Below are positions 18,536-27,040 of a stretch of 64,000 nucleotides of DNA, piece by piece; position 1 is the first letter of the stretch; the number at the start of each line of letters is the position of its first letter. The DNA is from Myxococcaceae bacterium. GTDB lineage: Bacteria > Myxococcota_A > Polyangia > Polyangiales > Ga0077539. A program made the position numbers and the translations under genes. The stretch lies in assembly GCA_004297725.1 (NCBI GenBank), contig SCUS01000050.1:1-64000 (forward strand), in the 5' to 3' direction. The notes below the pieces were generated by a model, which worked only from the letters and a program-made list of their open reading frames with translations, ran no database searches and was not told the DNA's origin.

Positions 18536-19711
18536 TCACAGCTCGAGGTCGGCGCTCGCGCTGCGCGGGCCAGGGGCGCGCAGGGCGACCGCGAGGTGCA
18601 GCGTCGGCGGGTCGAGCTCCCTCGCGATGAAGCCCGCGAGGGCCTCGGCGTGGGCGTCGATGGCCGCGCTCTGCGCGGGGCTCCACGGCACGATGGGGCG
18701 CGGACGGAGCTGCGAGAGGGCGGCGTCGAAGGCCCATGTCCCGAGCACGGCGCCGTCGACGAGGATGAGCGGGGCGATGGCGCCCTGCCGCGTCAGCGAG
18801 GAGCGGGCGATGTCGGGGGAGCAGAGCCCCGCGAGGTCGGGGCGGGCGTCGACGAGCGGGTCTCGCACCGGCAGCAGGTCGACGGCGATGGACTCGTCGG
18901 CCTCGGGCACCGCGAAGTCTTCGGGGACGAGGTGCTCGCCGGCGAGGCCCTCGATGGAGACGCTGCGGAGCTTGTGGGGCTTGAGCGCCGCGACGGCGCG
19001 GCTGTTGGCGATGCCGAAGGCCGCGGCGAAGGCGCGCACGGAGACGGGGGCGTGGGCCTTGATCCAGTCGAGGCTGAGCTTCGGCACGGCCTCGGCCGCG
19101 GGCGGAACCACCCTGGGCATCGGGTCGAGCCGGTAGCGCCACGGGTCTCGGTCGATGCGCCCCTCGGCGGGCTCCCGGTCGACCTCGCCGACGGCCCACA
19201 TCCCTCGCAGCACCAGGCCCGCGAGGGTGACGCAGGCGGCGCGGCGGCCGGGCTCGCCGAGGTCGCGCCGGGCCTCGCGGGGGAGAGCGTCGCGCAGGGC
19301 GTCGGAGGTGCGGGGCTTCGCGAGCGCGGCCCGGATGGCGTCGCGGGTGCTGAGCAGGTCGCGCGAGGAGAGCCCGCAGGCGGCGGCGAGGCGGGCCTCG
19401 CGGGCGGCGTGCTCGGCGACGGCGAAGGCGCGCACCGCGGGGGCGTTGGCCGCGGAGACCACCCACGAGAGGCCGCGGGGGCCGGGCACCAGCGCGAGCG
19501 TGCGGTCGCGGAAGAGGGCCTGGTCGAGGGCGCTGCGCTGGGTGATGGCGTGGCGGGCGAAGAGGGCGATGGCGGGCGAGGCGCCCACGGGGCAGGGCAG
19601 GCCGCCGATGGCGGTGACCAGCTCGGCGAGGGGCAGCGGAGCGCCCGCGGAGAGGTGTTGGCGCGCTCGCCAGGCTCGTCTTGCTTCGGCCAGGGTGAGC
19701 ACGTTGGACAT
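18536..19711 (-). CDS. winged-helix protein of the AlkZ/YcaQ-like family (HTH_42)
   Basis: 391 aa from the ATG at 19711; the open frame upstream is a shadow of the next gene. The pattern LTLAEARRAWRARQHL...GGL and the later PWRYRLDP and RLTRQGAIAPLILVDG-like segment fit the PF06224 family, which includes DNA glycosylases that unhook interstrand crosslinks. In active members the helix after this Gly-Leu carries the catalytic glutamines (Q-x-Q/D); here it reads GGLPCPVGASPAIALFAR and has none, so it may be a non-catalytic DNA-binding paralogue. TAAGGT lies 7 bases before the ATG, suggesting a leaderless transcript. Confidence 0.7.
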   Translation of the reverse strand: MSNVLTLAEARRAWRARQHLSAGAPLPLAELVTAIGGLPCPVGASPAIALFARHAITQRSALDQALFRDRTLALVPGPRGLSWVVSAANAPAVRAFAVAEHAAREARLAAACGLSSRDLLSTRDAIRAALAKPRTSDALRDALPREARRDLGEPGRRAACVTLAGLVLRGMWAVGEVDREPAEGRIDRDPWRYRLDPMPRVVPPAAEAVPKLSLDWIKAHAPVSVRAFAAAFGIANSRAVAALKPHKLRSVSIEGLAGEHLVPEDFAVPEADESIAVDLLPVRDPLVDARPDLAGLCSPDIARSSLTRQGAIAPLILVDGAVLGTWAFDAALSQLRPRPIVPWSPAQSAAIDAHAEALAGFIARELDPPTLHLAVALRAPGPRSASADLEL

Positions 19712-19718
19712 CGTCCAG

Positions 19719-19724
19719 ACCTTA
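19719..19724 (-). promoter_or_regulatory. putative -10 box of the AlkZ-like gene
   Basis: TAAGGT on the minus strand, 7 bases before the ATG at 19711, preceded 16 bases upstream by TTGCGC as a possible -35. No Shine-Dalgarno is seen. Confidence 0.4.
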
Positions 19725-19748
19725 GCGCCGAGCGTGATTTGCGCAACG

Positions 19749-20852
19749 CTACGGGAAGGCGAAGACGTCGGCCTGCGGGTGCGCGGCGGCCACCTCGTCG
19801 GCGTGCGCGACGATGCGATCGCGGCGGGTGAGCACCGCCTGGATCTGCGCTTCGGAGAGGCATGGGCCCAGCGGGTCTTCGGCCATGGCGGCCTGGAGCG
19901 ACTGCGCGGTGAGCCCCCGGAGCGAGCGCAGCAGCGACGGGGAGAAGCGCTGCACGTGGTCGAGCCTGGCGGCCTGGTCGCTGGGCCTCGCGCCGAGGCC
20001 GCCGTTGATGGCGCTGAACGACGCGCCGTTGTCCATGAAGAGCATCGGCGCCGGGGGCTCACCGGGCGCGGCGCGGGGGCGGAGGATGTTGCCGCCGGAC
20101 CATCGGTCGACGTTGTCTTCGAGGAAGTCGAAGAGCAGCAGCGCCGAGAGCTCGGCGGCGAGGCTCACCTCCGAGGGAGGGAGCGTCCGGGTGATGTCGA
20201 GGAGCTGGGCGTAGCGCTCGACGCCGGGCACGGGTTCGAGCGACCCGGGCACCCAGAGCAGCATCGCCCCGGGGACGGCCTCGGCGCGGCCGAGCAGCTC
20301 GGTCATCACCCGCTGGGAGAAGGCGGTGTCGCCCGAGGCGTCGGCCGCCCGCTGGAGCGTCTCCCTCGGCACGAGCCGACCGCACGCGGGGGGTGTGCGG
20401 TGCAGGTCGAGCAGCCGACCCAGGCGGTAGGACGCGAGCTCGGCGCGGAAGTTGGCGACCTCGGCGCGCTGCTGCGGCTTGAAGAGGGCGCGCTGACCGC
20501 CGGTGAGCCAGACGCGGAAGGAGAGGGTGCTGCCGCCGCGGTTGCGCTCGATGCGCTCGATGGGGGCGTTGCAGAGGCGGGCGAGCTGCGCGGCGTCATC
20601 CATGCCGAGGAAGCCACGGCCGCGTGTCCAGGCGCCCGCGTCGGAGGCGACGGGGCGAGGCCTCGGGGGGCCGAGGCGAGACCGCGGACCCGCATCCATC
20701 GCGGTGGCGGCGGTCGTTGCGGCGGGCTGCACCCTCACCGCCGGGGGGCGGACGGTTTCTGGATCGCGGCATGCAACGCACGCCACGATGACGGAGACCA
20801 GATGGACCAGCGATTGACGGTGCGGGGGTGGTGTGGCAAGCGTGCGCGGCAT
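19749..20852 (-). CDS. exported Fam20C/HipA-fold protein kinase-like protein
   Basis: 367 aa from the ATG at 20852. The N-terminus has a hydrophobic stretch ending in cysteines (VSVIVACVACRD), probably a lipoprotein signal, then a Pro/Ala linker. The rest has the atypical kinase pattern of the Fam20/Four-jointed group: an ATP-binding Lys125 in RALFKPQQ, Glu138 in a helix, a catalytic loop FDFLEDNVDRWSGGN (241-255) and a metal-binding LFMDNGASF (272-280) in place of DFG. Fam20C phosphorylates secreted proteins in animals; bacterial relatives are poorly studied. If exported, its phosphate donor is unclear. It is divergent from the NAGPA-like gene, with 15 bases between the starts. Confidence 0.75.
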   Translation of the reverse strand: MPRTLATPPPHRQSLVHLVSVIVACVACRDPETVRPPAVRVQPAATTAATAMDAGPRSRLGPPRPRPVASDAGAWTRGRGFLGMDDAAQLARLCNAPIERIERNRGGSTLSFRVWLTGGQRALFKPQQRAEVANFRAELASYRLGRLLDLHRTPPACGRLVPRETLQRAADASGDTAFSQRVMTELLGRAEAVPGAMLLWVPGSLEPVPGVERYAQLLDITRTLPPSEVSLAAELSALLLFDFLEDNVDRWSGGNILRPRAAPGEPPAPMLFMDNGASFSAINGGLGARPSDQAARLDHVQRFSPSLLRSLRGLTAQSLQAAMAEDPLGPCLSEAQIQAVLTRRDRIVAHADEVAAAHPQADVFAFP

Positions 20853-20867
20853 TCGAGGACCGATCCA

Positions 20868-21980
20868 GTGCGAACCCTCTATCACAGCGCCGGGAAGAAG
20901 GCGCTCGCCTGGGCGCTGACCCTCACCTGCTACGCGTTGCCCGCCTCGGCGGTCGACGTGTGGACCACGCCCAACCCGGGCATCCGCCACCTTCACCGCA
21001 CGACCCCTGCGCCCGCGGAGTTTCACGCGCTGGTGATCGACCTCGACGTGCCGGGGGTGCAGATCCGCTGCACTCCCCCGCGCGAGCGATGGAAGAGCAC
21101 CAGCGCCTACGCCCGCGACGCCAACCTCTCGGCGGCGATGAACGGTGGTTTCTGGGGTCTCTTCGGCCAGGGGGCCGAGGGGCTCGCGGCGGGCGGCGGA
21201 CAGATCTGGGGCAGCGACGACGCGGAGCATGGCTTCTTCGCGGTGACGGCCACGGGTCGGGCCTTCGTGTCGCCGCCCAGCGACGTGGTGCAGGCCAGCC
21301 GGCGGCGCATCACCGACGGGGTCTCGGGCCGCCCGATGATCGTCGACAGCGGGCACATCGCCCAGGAGCTTTACACCTTCCCCCGCACCTTCAGCCGCGA
21401 GCCCCGCTCGGCGGTGGGGGTGTCCGAGGATGGGAGGAAGGTGTTCCTGGTGACGGTGGACGGGAGGCGGGCGACGAGCCACGGGGGGACGCTCACGGAG
21501 ATGGCCGAGCTCATGATCGAGCTGGGCGCCGCGCGCGCGATCAACCTCGACGGCGGCGGCTCGACGACGATGTACGTGGGCGGCGAAGGCGGCGTGGTGA
21601 ACCGCCCCTCTCGCGGCTGGGAGCGCGAGGTCATTAACCACATCGGCGTGCTGGCTCCCGCCCCGGTGGCGGCGGCCGCGGCGGCGCCGGTGGTGCAGGA
21701 GACGCCCGCGGCGGTGGTGGCCGAGGCCCAGCGGGCGCGGCAGCTCCCGGCGGCGAGCGGCGACGTCGAGCAGGGGCAGGGCACCGGGATGCGGGGCTGG
21801 CTGCGGGCGAAGTTCGGTCGCTTCGCGGCCATCGACCGGCTGCACCTGGGGCGGCACCGCGAGGTGGTGGTCCCGGTGCTGTCGGTGGCGGCGGTGCTCT
21901 TCGTGCTGTCGGCGATGTTCTGGGTGGTGTCGCGGGTGCGCCGCGCCCGCTCGCGCTCGCTGCACGCGCGGGAGAGCTGA
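20868..21980 (+). CDS. phosphodiester glycosidase (NAGPA-like) domain protein, membrane-anchored
   Basis: 370 aa from the GTG at 20868, chosen because it gives a normal signal peptide (VRTLYHSAGKKALAWALTL, cleaved after ASA), has an upstream GAGGA, and avoids overlap with the divergent gene; an ATG at 20802 is an alternative. The NAGPA domain (PF09992) shows AAMNGGFW, GRPMIVDSG, RSAVGVSEDG and the hallmark INLDGGGSTTMYVGG. Members remove GlcNAc linked through phosphodiesters or act on exopolysaccharide. After an Ala-rich linker one C-terminal transmembrane helix (VVVPVLSVAAVLFVLSAMF) and a basic tail anchor it, so the enzyme domain faces outward. ttcA starts one base after its stop. Confidence 0.85.
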   Translation: MRTLYHSAGKKALAWALTLTCYALPASAVDVWTTPNPGIRHLHRTTPAPAEFHALVIDLDVPGVQIRCTPPRERWKSTSAYARDANLSAAMNGGFWGLFGQGAEGLAAGGGQIWGSDDAEHGFFAVTATGRAFVSPPSDVVQASRRRITDGVSGRPMIVDSGHIAQELYTFPRTFSREPRSAVGVSEDGRKVFLVTVDGRRATSHGGTLTEMAELMIELGAARAINLDGGGSTTMYVGGEGGVVNRPSRGWEREVINHIGVLAPAPVAAAAAAPVVQETPAAVVAEAQRARQLPAASGDVEQGQGTGMRGWLRAKFGRFAAIDRLHLGRHREVVVPVLSVAAVLFVLSAMFWVVSRVRRARSRSLHARES

Positions 21981-21981
21981 C

Positions 21982-22845
21982 GTGTCGGCCCCGGAGGTCG
22001 GTACCGCATCGCCCCTGGAACGCCGCATCGTGCGCGAGGCGGGCCGAGCCATCGTGGAGCACGGGCTGATCGAGGAGGGCGACCGGGTGATGGTCGCGCT
22101 CTCCGGCGGCAAGGACAGCTACGCGATGCACCAGGTGCTGCGCATCCTCCAGCGGCGCGCGCCGGTGAAGTACGAGCTGGTGGCGGTGCACCTCGACCAG
22201 GGGCAGCCGGGCTACGACGGCGCCCCCCTTCGGGCGTGGATGGAGGCCCAGGGCGGCGAGTGGCACGTGCTGCGCGAGGACACGTACTCCGTGGTCGTCG
22301 ACAAGGTTCCGGAGGGGGCGACGTACTGCGCGCTCTGCTCGCGGCTGCGGCGGGGCGTGCTCTACCGCGCGGCGACGGAGCTCAAGTGCACCAAGATCGC
22401 GCTCGGCCACCACCGCGACGACGCCATCGAGACGCTGCTGCTCAACCTGTTCTTCGCGGGCAAGGTGGCGGCGATGCCGGCGCGGCTGCGATCGGACGAC
22501 GGGGCCAACGTGGTGATCCGCCCGATGATCGGCTGCTCCGAGGAGTGGCTCGCGGAGTACTCGGTGGAGCGGGGCTTCCCGATCCTGCCCTGCAACCTGT
22601 GCGGCTCGCAGTCGCAGGCGCAGCGCAAGCAGGTGAAGGCGCTGCTGGGGCAGCTGGAGTCGGCGCACCCCGGGGTGAAGGCGTCGGTCTTCGCCGCGCT
22701 GGGCAACGTGCGCCCGACGCAGCTCCTCGACCGCTCGCTCGCGCTCAAGGCCGAAGACCACCGCGACGAGCGAGGATCGAAGAGCGCCCGGGTGCGCTCG
22801 CCGCTGCTGGGCAGCGACGGCCGGCTCCGGGTGCTGGACGACTGA
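21982..22845 (+). CDS. ttcA: tRNA 2-thiocytidine synthetase TtcA
   Basis: 287 aa, GTG start directly after the previous stop. The PP-loop is SGGKDS (41-46); the cysteines that hold the 4Fe-4S cluster in TtcA are present as CALCSRLRRG (C116, C119) and CNLCGSQ (C204, C207), along with the LGHHRDDAIETLLLN motif. The enzyme thiolates cytidine 32 of certain tRNAs in the cytoplasm, using ATP and a sulfur donor. A GC-rich hairpin after the stop may end the transcript. Confidence 0.95.
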   Translation: MSAPEVGTASPLERRIVREAGRAIVEHGLIEEGDRVMVALSGGKDSYAMHQVLRILQRRAPVKYELVAVHLDQGQPGYDGAPLRAWMEAQGGEWHVLREDTYSVVVDKVPEGATYCALCSRLRRGVLYRAATELKCTKIALGHHRDDAIETLLLNLFFAGKVAAMPARLRSDDGANVVIRPMIGCSEEWLAEYSVERGFPILPCNLCGSQSQAQRKQVKALLGQLESAHPGVKASVFAALGNVRPTQLLDRSLALKAEDHRDERGSKSARVRSPLLGSDGRLRVLDD

Positions 22846-22850
22846 AGGGC

Positions 22851-22873
22851 GCGTCACCGTTCATCGGTGGCGC
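22851..22873 (+). terminator. GC-rich hairpin after ttcA
   Basis: Nine-base-pair stem (GCGTCACCG / CGGTGGCGC, one G-T pair) with a 5-base loop, 5 bases after the ttcA stop and between convergent genes. There is no T tract, so intrinsic termination is only possible, not certain. Confidence 0.4.
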
Positions 22874-22901
22874 CGCTCGTTGGATGCGGTGGGTATGCGC
22901 G

Positions 22902-23447
22902 TCAGTCCGCGGCGTCCGCCCCGACCTCGCTCTCCATCACATCCGCTCCCGTGTCACTCCCGACATCCATCCCGACATCCGTCCCGGTGTCACTCCCGAC
23001 ATCCGTCCCGACATCCGTCCCGACATCCGCCCCGGTGTCACTCCCCGCGTCCGTTCCCGCCTCGGCGCCCGCGTCCTCTGCGCTCGCATCGGCGCTCGCG
23101 TCCGTCGCCGCGTCCCTCGGGGGCGCCACGACGATCATTCCCCCGTCGGACCCGCAGGCCAGCTCGCACTCGCCCACCGCGGAGCAGCTCGTCGCGTGCA
23201 GGTAGCAGCTCGTGAGCCGGCTGAACTCCGCGGGTGACACCCTCGACTGGTAGCTCGCGTAGGCCTGGGCGCAGTCCGGCAGCCGGCAGTTGAGCGCGTC
23301 GAGCCTCGCGCACACCTGCGCCACCGGGACCGTCGCCTCGCCCTCCACCGCCACGCACCTCGGCGGCGGCGGGGGCTCGATCAGGTCGCAGCCGCCCAGC
23401 GCCAGGGCGCCCAGAAGCGCCCACCCCGTCCATCGTCCGCGCAGCAT
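22902..23447 (-). CDS. lipoprotein with Asp/Thr/Gly repeat tail
   Basis: 181 aa. The signal peptide with lipobox LALGGC (Cys20) is followed by a Cys-containing domain (eight Cys after the lipid Cys up to about residue 117, such as CARLDALNCRLPDCAQAY and CELACGSDGG). The last 60 residues are a low-complexity tail of D-A-x and S-D-T-G-x-D-V-G units. Its ATG overlaps the stop of the upstream outer-membrane-type protein gene by one base (TGATG), so the two are translationally coupled and probably work together at the envelope. No family is recognised. Confidence 0.75.
   Translation of the reverse strand: MLRGRWTGWALLGALALGGCDLIEPPPPPRCVAVEGEATVPVAQVCARLDALNCRLPDCAQAYASYQSRVSPAEFSRLTSCYLHATSCSAVGECELACGSDGGMIVVAPPRDAATDASADASAEDAGAEAGTDAGSDTGADVGTDVGTDVGSDTGTDVGMDVGSDTGADVMESEVGADAAD
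22935..23045 (-). repeat. degenerate 12-base-type repeat coding for D-V-G-x / S-D-T-G units
   Basis: Repeats of gacatccgtccc and variants fall in frame in the lipoprotein tail. Copy number could change by slippage without frameshift, since the units are multiples of three. Confidence 0.7.
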
Positions 23448-25066
23448 CAGTTCACCCCCACGGTCGACCCGAGGGTCACGAGGAAGTCGTTGGTCGTGCG
23501 CACGTCGCCGCCGTCGTCCCGCAGGAAGCGGCGGTTGTACGCGAGGTTCACCTGGAGGTTGTTGAGGAAGCTGTCCGCCTGGCGACGCGCCTGCTGCGAC
23601 GACAGGTAGATCGAGCCCACCGCGCGGATCTGCGTGCCGTCGAGGGTGAAGAAGTTGCCCCAGCCGTCGAAGTTGCGGCGGATGATCTGCGCGCTCAACG
23701 CCACCTGGTCGAGCCGAAACGGGCCCACCGACGCGCCCACGCTGGTGCGCAGCGGACCGGCGGAGTCCTCGGCCCACAGGGTGATCGGCATCCTCGTGGG
23801 CGGCTCGCCCGCCGCCGTGGGGATGGGGAAATACACCCGGAAGTAAGCCTGGAAGCCGCTCTGTCGGCCGCCGGGCTGCGAGAGCATGTACTCCAGCTTG
23901 GTGGTGGTGAGCGCGTCGACGCCGAGGTCCTGCCGGGCCTGCTGGTTGAGCGCGAAGGACTGGCTCTGCACGGTGTAGTTGGCGTCGAAATACCCGGGCA
24001 GGTAACGGTTGCCCATGTTGCGGTACTCGCCGCCCGCGTCGACCTCCCAGGTCGGGAGCATCACGCCGTCTCCCTGCAGCTCCTGGCCGTTGGAGCGACG
24101 GTAGCGCTGCCGCATCATGTAGCGGAAGCGCAGCCCCGCGTGCATCCCGTCGGCGTCCTCGACCTCGAGGAAGCGGTTGTAGTCGGCGAAGCCGAAGAGC
24201 CCTACGCCCCGGGTGGCCTCGCAGACCGACGACCCTGCCTCGATGCACGAGTACCAGAGGTAGAGGTAGTGGGCGTCGGCGCTGAGCGCGGTCAGCCGCG
24301 TGGTGGCCATCTGCACCGCGCCGTCGCCGTCGCGCACCGGCTGGCCGAAGGCCCCGTGCACCCGCAGCGGAGCCGCCAGGTCGGAGACGATGCCCGCGGT
24401 GATGCGCAGGTCGTCCGGCGTCTCGTCCCAGTTCTCCCCCGCGATCTGAAGCGGGCGGATCGACACGTTGCCCGCGATCAGCCGGGGCGCGCTCACGTCG
24501 TCCATCAGGAAGTGGAAGGCCCCGAGGTCGCGGATGATCCCCTCGGCCTGCGCGCCGATCTGGGGGAGGTTGGGGTCGAGCGAGTTGCTGAAGCCGTTGA
24601 CCAGCGTCTGGTGGCCCAGCGAGATGTCCCGCAGCGGGGACAGCCGAACGCTCCCGTACACCCGCTCGTGCAGCCCGGTGGAGGACTCGTACGCGTCGCA
24701 GTTGGGGTCGTGCCGGTCTTCCGGGCGGCGGTAGTCGCCCAGGTCGAGCCGCACGCAGCGGAGGATGCGGAGCGCGTCGCGGGCGCTGCCGTAGTCCGCC
24801 TCCCGGAAGGCGAAGTCGCCCATGCCGAAGCGCAGCGGCGCCGCGAAGTCCATGCGCACCGGCCCCAGGCGCAGGATGCCCGTGGCGTTGATCTGCCACC
24901 AGTTCTCCCCGGCGATGCGCGCGATGCCCGCGTCCGCGCCCACGCGAAACACCGTGTACCGCTCACCCGGCGTGTCGGGATCGGCCCGCGCCTCCCCCGC
25001 CATCGCCGTCGCGCACAGCCCGATTCCCAACGCCAGCAGCCCGGTGTTTGCTCTCAACTGCATCAT
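23447..25066 (-). CDS. exported outer-membrane beta-barrel-like protein
   Basis: 539 aa with a Sec signal peptide (GLLALGIGLCATAMAGEARA). The mature part shows many alternating hydrophobic/polar strands with aromatic ends (YTVFRVGADAGIARI; GLRFRYMMRQRYRR; YFRVYFPIPTA) and ends in a strand-like LVTLGSTVGVN, all consistent with an outer-membrane barrel; no conserved family was recognised. It is the first gene of a two-gene operon with the Asp-rich lipoprotein (one-base overlap). The divergent sirtuin gene starts 143 bases away. Confidence 0.7.
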   Translation of the reverse strand: MMQLRANTGLLALGIGLCATAMAGEARADPDTPGERYTVFRVGADAGIARIAGENWWQINATGILRLGPVRMDFAAPLRFGMGDFAFREADYGSARDALRILRCVRLDLGDYRRPEDRHDPNCDAYESSTGLHERVYGSVRLSPLRDISLGHQTLVNGFSNSLDPNLPQIGAQAEGIIRDLGAFHFLMDDVSAPRLIAGNVSIRPLQIAGENWDETPDDLRITAGIVSDLAAPLRVHGAFGQPVRDGDGAVQMATTRLTALSADAHYLYLWYSCIEAGSSVCEATRGVGLFGFADYNRFLEVEDADGMHAGLRFRYMMRQRYRRSNGQELQGDGVMLPTWEVDAGGEYRNMGNRYLPGYFDANYTVQSQSFALNQQARQDLGVDALTTTKLEYMLSQPGGRQSGFQAYFRVYFPIPTAAGEPPTRMPITLWAEDSAGPLRTSVGASVGPFRLDQVALSAQIIRRNFDGWGNFFTLDGTQIRAVGSIYLSSQQARRQADSFLNNLQVNLAYNRRFLRDDGGDVRTTNDFLVTLGSTVGVN

Positions 25067-25194
25067 GTGTCACCCGCCGTTCGGAGTACGCCGCGAGGAG
25101 GAAGTTCCTACAGACCGCCACGCGAGTACCCGACGCAGGAGCGACGATAGACGAGCCGCCCCGAGCCGCTGAAGATCTTTGCGACGTTACCGGT

Positions 25195-25200
25195 TAGCGT
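25195..25200 (+). promoter_or_regulatory. putative -10 box of the sirtuin gene
   Basis: TAGCGT ends 9 bases before the ATG at 25210, with no Shine-Dalgarno. No good -35 is seen at 17 bases. Confidence 0.35.
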
Positions 25201-25209
25201 AATCGCACC

Positions 25210-25941
25210 ATGTCCGACCTTTCCCCCCTCCGCCTCGACGACGGCGTCCGCGTGCTGGCGCTCACCGGGGCGGGCGTCTCCGCCGAGAGCGGCATCCCCA
25301 CCTTCCGCGACGGCAACGGCCTCTGGGAGAGCCACCGCGTCGAGGACGTCGCCTCGCCGGAGGGCTTCGCCCGCGACCCGTCGCTGGTCTGGCGCTTCTA
25401 CTCGCTGCGCCGCGAGGCCGCCGCGAGCTGCGCTCCCAACCCCGGCCACCGGGCGCTCGCCGAGCTCGAAGCCCGCCTGGGGGAGCGGTTTCTGCTGGCC
25501 ACGCAGAACGTCGACGGGCTGCACCGCGCCGCCGGCAACGAGCGCCTCGTGGAGATGCACGGCAACCTGTTCACCACCCGCTGCTCGGGCTGCGACCGCC
25601 CGCCCTTCCGCGACGAGTCGCTGCACTTCGACGCGATCCCGAGGTGTGAGCGGTGCGGGGCGATGCTCCGGCCGCACATCGTGTGGTTCGGGGAGACGCT
25701 CGACCCGGCGGACCTCGCTCGCATCGAGGACTTCATCCATGAGTCCCGCGGCCACCGGCTGGTGTTCCTCGCGGCGGGCACCTCCGGGGTGGTGTATCCC
25801 GCCGCCGGGCTGGTCGAGGTCTGCAAGCGAGCGGGCGCCGAGACGGTGCTGGTGAACCTCGAGGCGCCCGCCAACGTGAGGGCCTTCGACCGGGTGATCG
25901 AGGGTCGCTCCGGGGCGGTGCTGCCCGCGCTCTTCGGGTGA
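25210..25941 (+). CDS. cobB: NAD-dependent protein deacylase (class III sirtuin, CobB-like)
   Basis: 243 aa. The NAD-binding motif GAGVSAESGIPTFR (20-33), QNVD (99-102), catalytic His117 in EMHGNLF, and a four-Cys zinc site (C125, C128, C146, C149) are all present. Tyr64 and Arg67 in FYSLRRE match the Tyr/Arg pair that lets class III sirtuins (SIRT5, CobB) bind succinyl- or malonyl-lysine, so it may remove acidic acyl groups as well as acetyl. It acts on cytoplasmic proteins. The aldo/keto reductase gene follows on the same strand. Confidence 0.95.
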   Translation: MSDLSPLRLDDGVRVLALTGAGVSAESGIPTFRDGNGLWESHRVEDVASPEGFARDPSLVWRFYSLRREAAASCAPNPGHRALAELEARLGERFLLATQNVDGLHRAAGNERLVEMHGNLFTTRCSGCDRPPFRDESLHFDAIPRCERCGAMLRPHIVWFGETLDPADLARIEDFIHESRGHRLVFLAAGTSGVVYPAAGLVEVCKRAGAETVLVNLEAPANVRAFDRVIEGRSGAVLPALFG

Positions 25942-26009
25942 GCTGGGCCCGCGCGGGGTGTAGCGTTCGCGCCGACCAGACGGTGGTCGGGAAGGCGGAC
26001 GGGGCACCC

Positions 26010-27035
26010 ATGAAGTACAAGAAACTCGGTGGTTCGGGCGTGAAGGTCTCGGAGCTTTGCCTGGGGGGCATGACCTTCGGCGAGGCCGATGAGAAGTCGT
26101 TCATGCACACGATCGGCAGCGACGAGAAGACCTCGATGGCGGTGCTCAACCGGGCGCTGGAGCTGGGCGTCAACTTCGTCGACACCGCCGACGTCTACGG
26201 GCAGGACGGGCTGAGCGAGCGGGTCATCGGGGCCTGGTTCGAGCGCGACGGGCGGCGCGACGAGGTGGTGCTGGCGACGAAGTTCCGCTTCACCATGGGG
26301 GCGGGGGCCAACCGCAGCGGGGCCTCGCGCTACCGCATCATGCGCTGCGCCGAGCAGAGCCTGAAGCGGCTGCGCACCGACCGCATCGACCTCTACCAGA
26401 TCCACATGCAGGACCTCGACACCCCGGAGGAGGAGACCCTCCGCGCGCTCGACGACCTCGTGACCTCGGGCAAGGTGCTCTACATCGGCTGCTCCAACTA
26501 CGCGGCGTACCGGCTGATGGACTCGCTCTGGCAGAGCCGGACGAAGGGCCTCGCGAGCTTCGTCACCCTGCAGGCCGAGTACAGCCTGGTGACCCGCGAC
26601 CTGGAGCGCGAGCACGTCCCCCTCTGCCGCGCGCAGGGCCTCGGCATCCTTCCGTGGTCGCCGCTGGCGGGAGGCTTCCTGAGCGGCAAGTACCACCAGC
26701 ACGAGGCCCCCCCGGCGGGCGCTCGGCTCGACAAGATGCAGTCCCGCTGGCTCACCTTCGACAGGGAGCGCAACTGGAAGATCCTCGACGCCGTGCGCGC
26801 CGTGGCCGCGGAGGCCAACACCACCCCGGCGGCGGTGTCGCTGGCGTGGCTGCTCCAGCAGCCGCAGGTGACCTCGACCATCTTCGGGGCGCGCTCGATC
26901 GAGCAGCTCGAAGACAACGTGAAGGCCGCGGAGCTCGCGCTCACCGCGGCGCAGATGAAGACGCTCACCGACGCCTCGGACTTCGAGCTGGGCTATCCCT
27001 ATGCGTTCATGAAGGGCCTCCAGGGGGCCTGGTAG
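26010..27035 (+). CDS. aldo/keto reductase
   Basis: 341 aa from the ATG at 26010; the frame is open for 24 codons upstream without recognisable sequence. The catalytic tetrad is complete: Asp58 and Tyr63 (VDTADVYG), Lys91 (LATKF) and His132 (LYQIHMQD). The TIM-barrel order and the C-terminal cofactor motif (TSTIFGARSIEQLEDN) fit NADP(H)-dependent reductases of aldehydes or sugars of the YajO/AKR12-type group; the substrate is unknown. A TAGCGT box lies 43 bases upstream. It ends 5 bases before the stop of the convergent helicase gene. Confidence 0.92.
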   Translation: MKYKKLGGSGVKVSELCLGGMTFGEADEKSFMHTIGSDEKTSMAVLNRALELGVNFVDTADVYGQDGLSERVIGAWFERDGRRDEVVLATKFRFTMGAGANRSGASRYRIMRCAEQSLKRLRTDRIDLYQIHMQDLDTPEEETLRALDDLVTSGKVLYIGCSNYAAYRLMDSLWQSRTKGLASFVTLQAEYSLVTRDLEREHVPLCRAQGLGILPWSPLAGGFLSGKYHQHEAPPAGARLDKMQSRWLTFDRERNWKILDAVRAVAAEANTTPAAVSLAWLLQQPQVTSTIFGARSIEQLEDNVKAAELALTAAQMKTLTDASDFELGYPYAFMKGLQGAW

Positions 27036-27040
27036 CCCCC

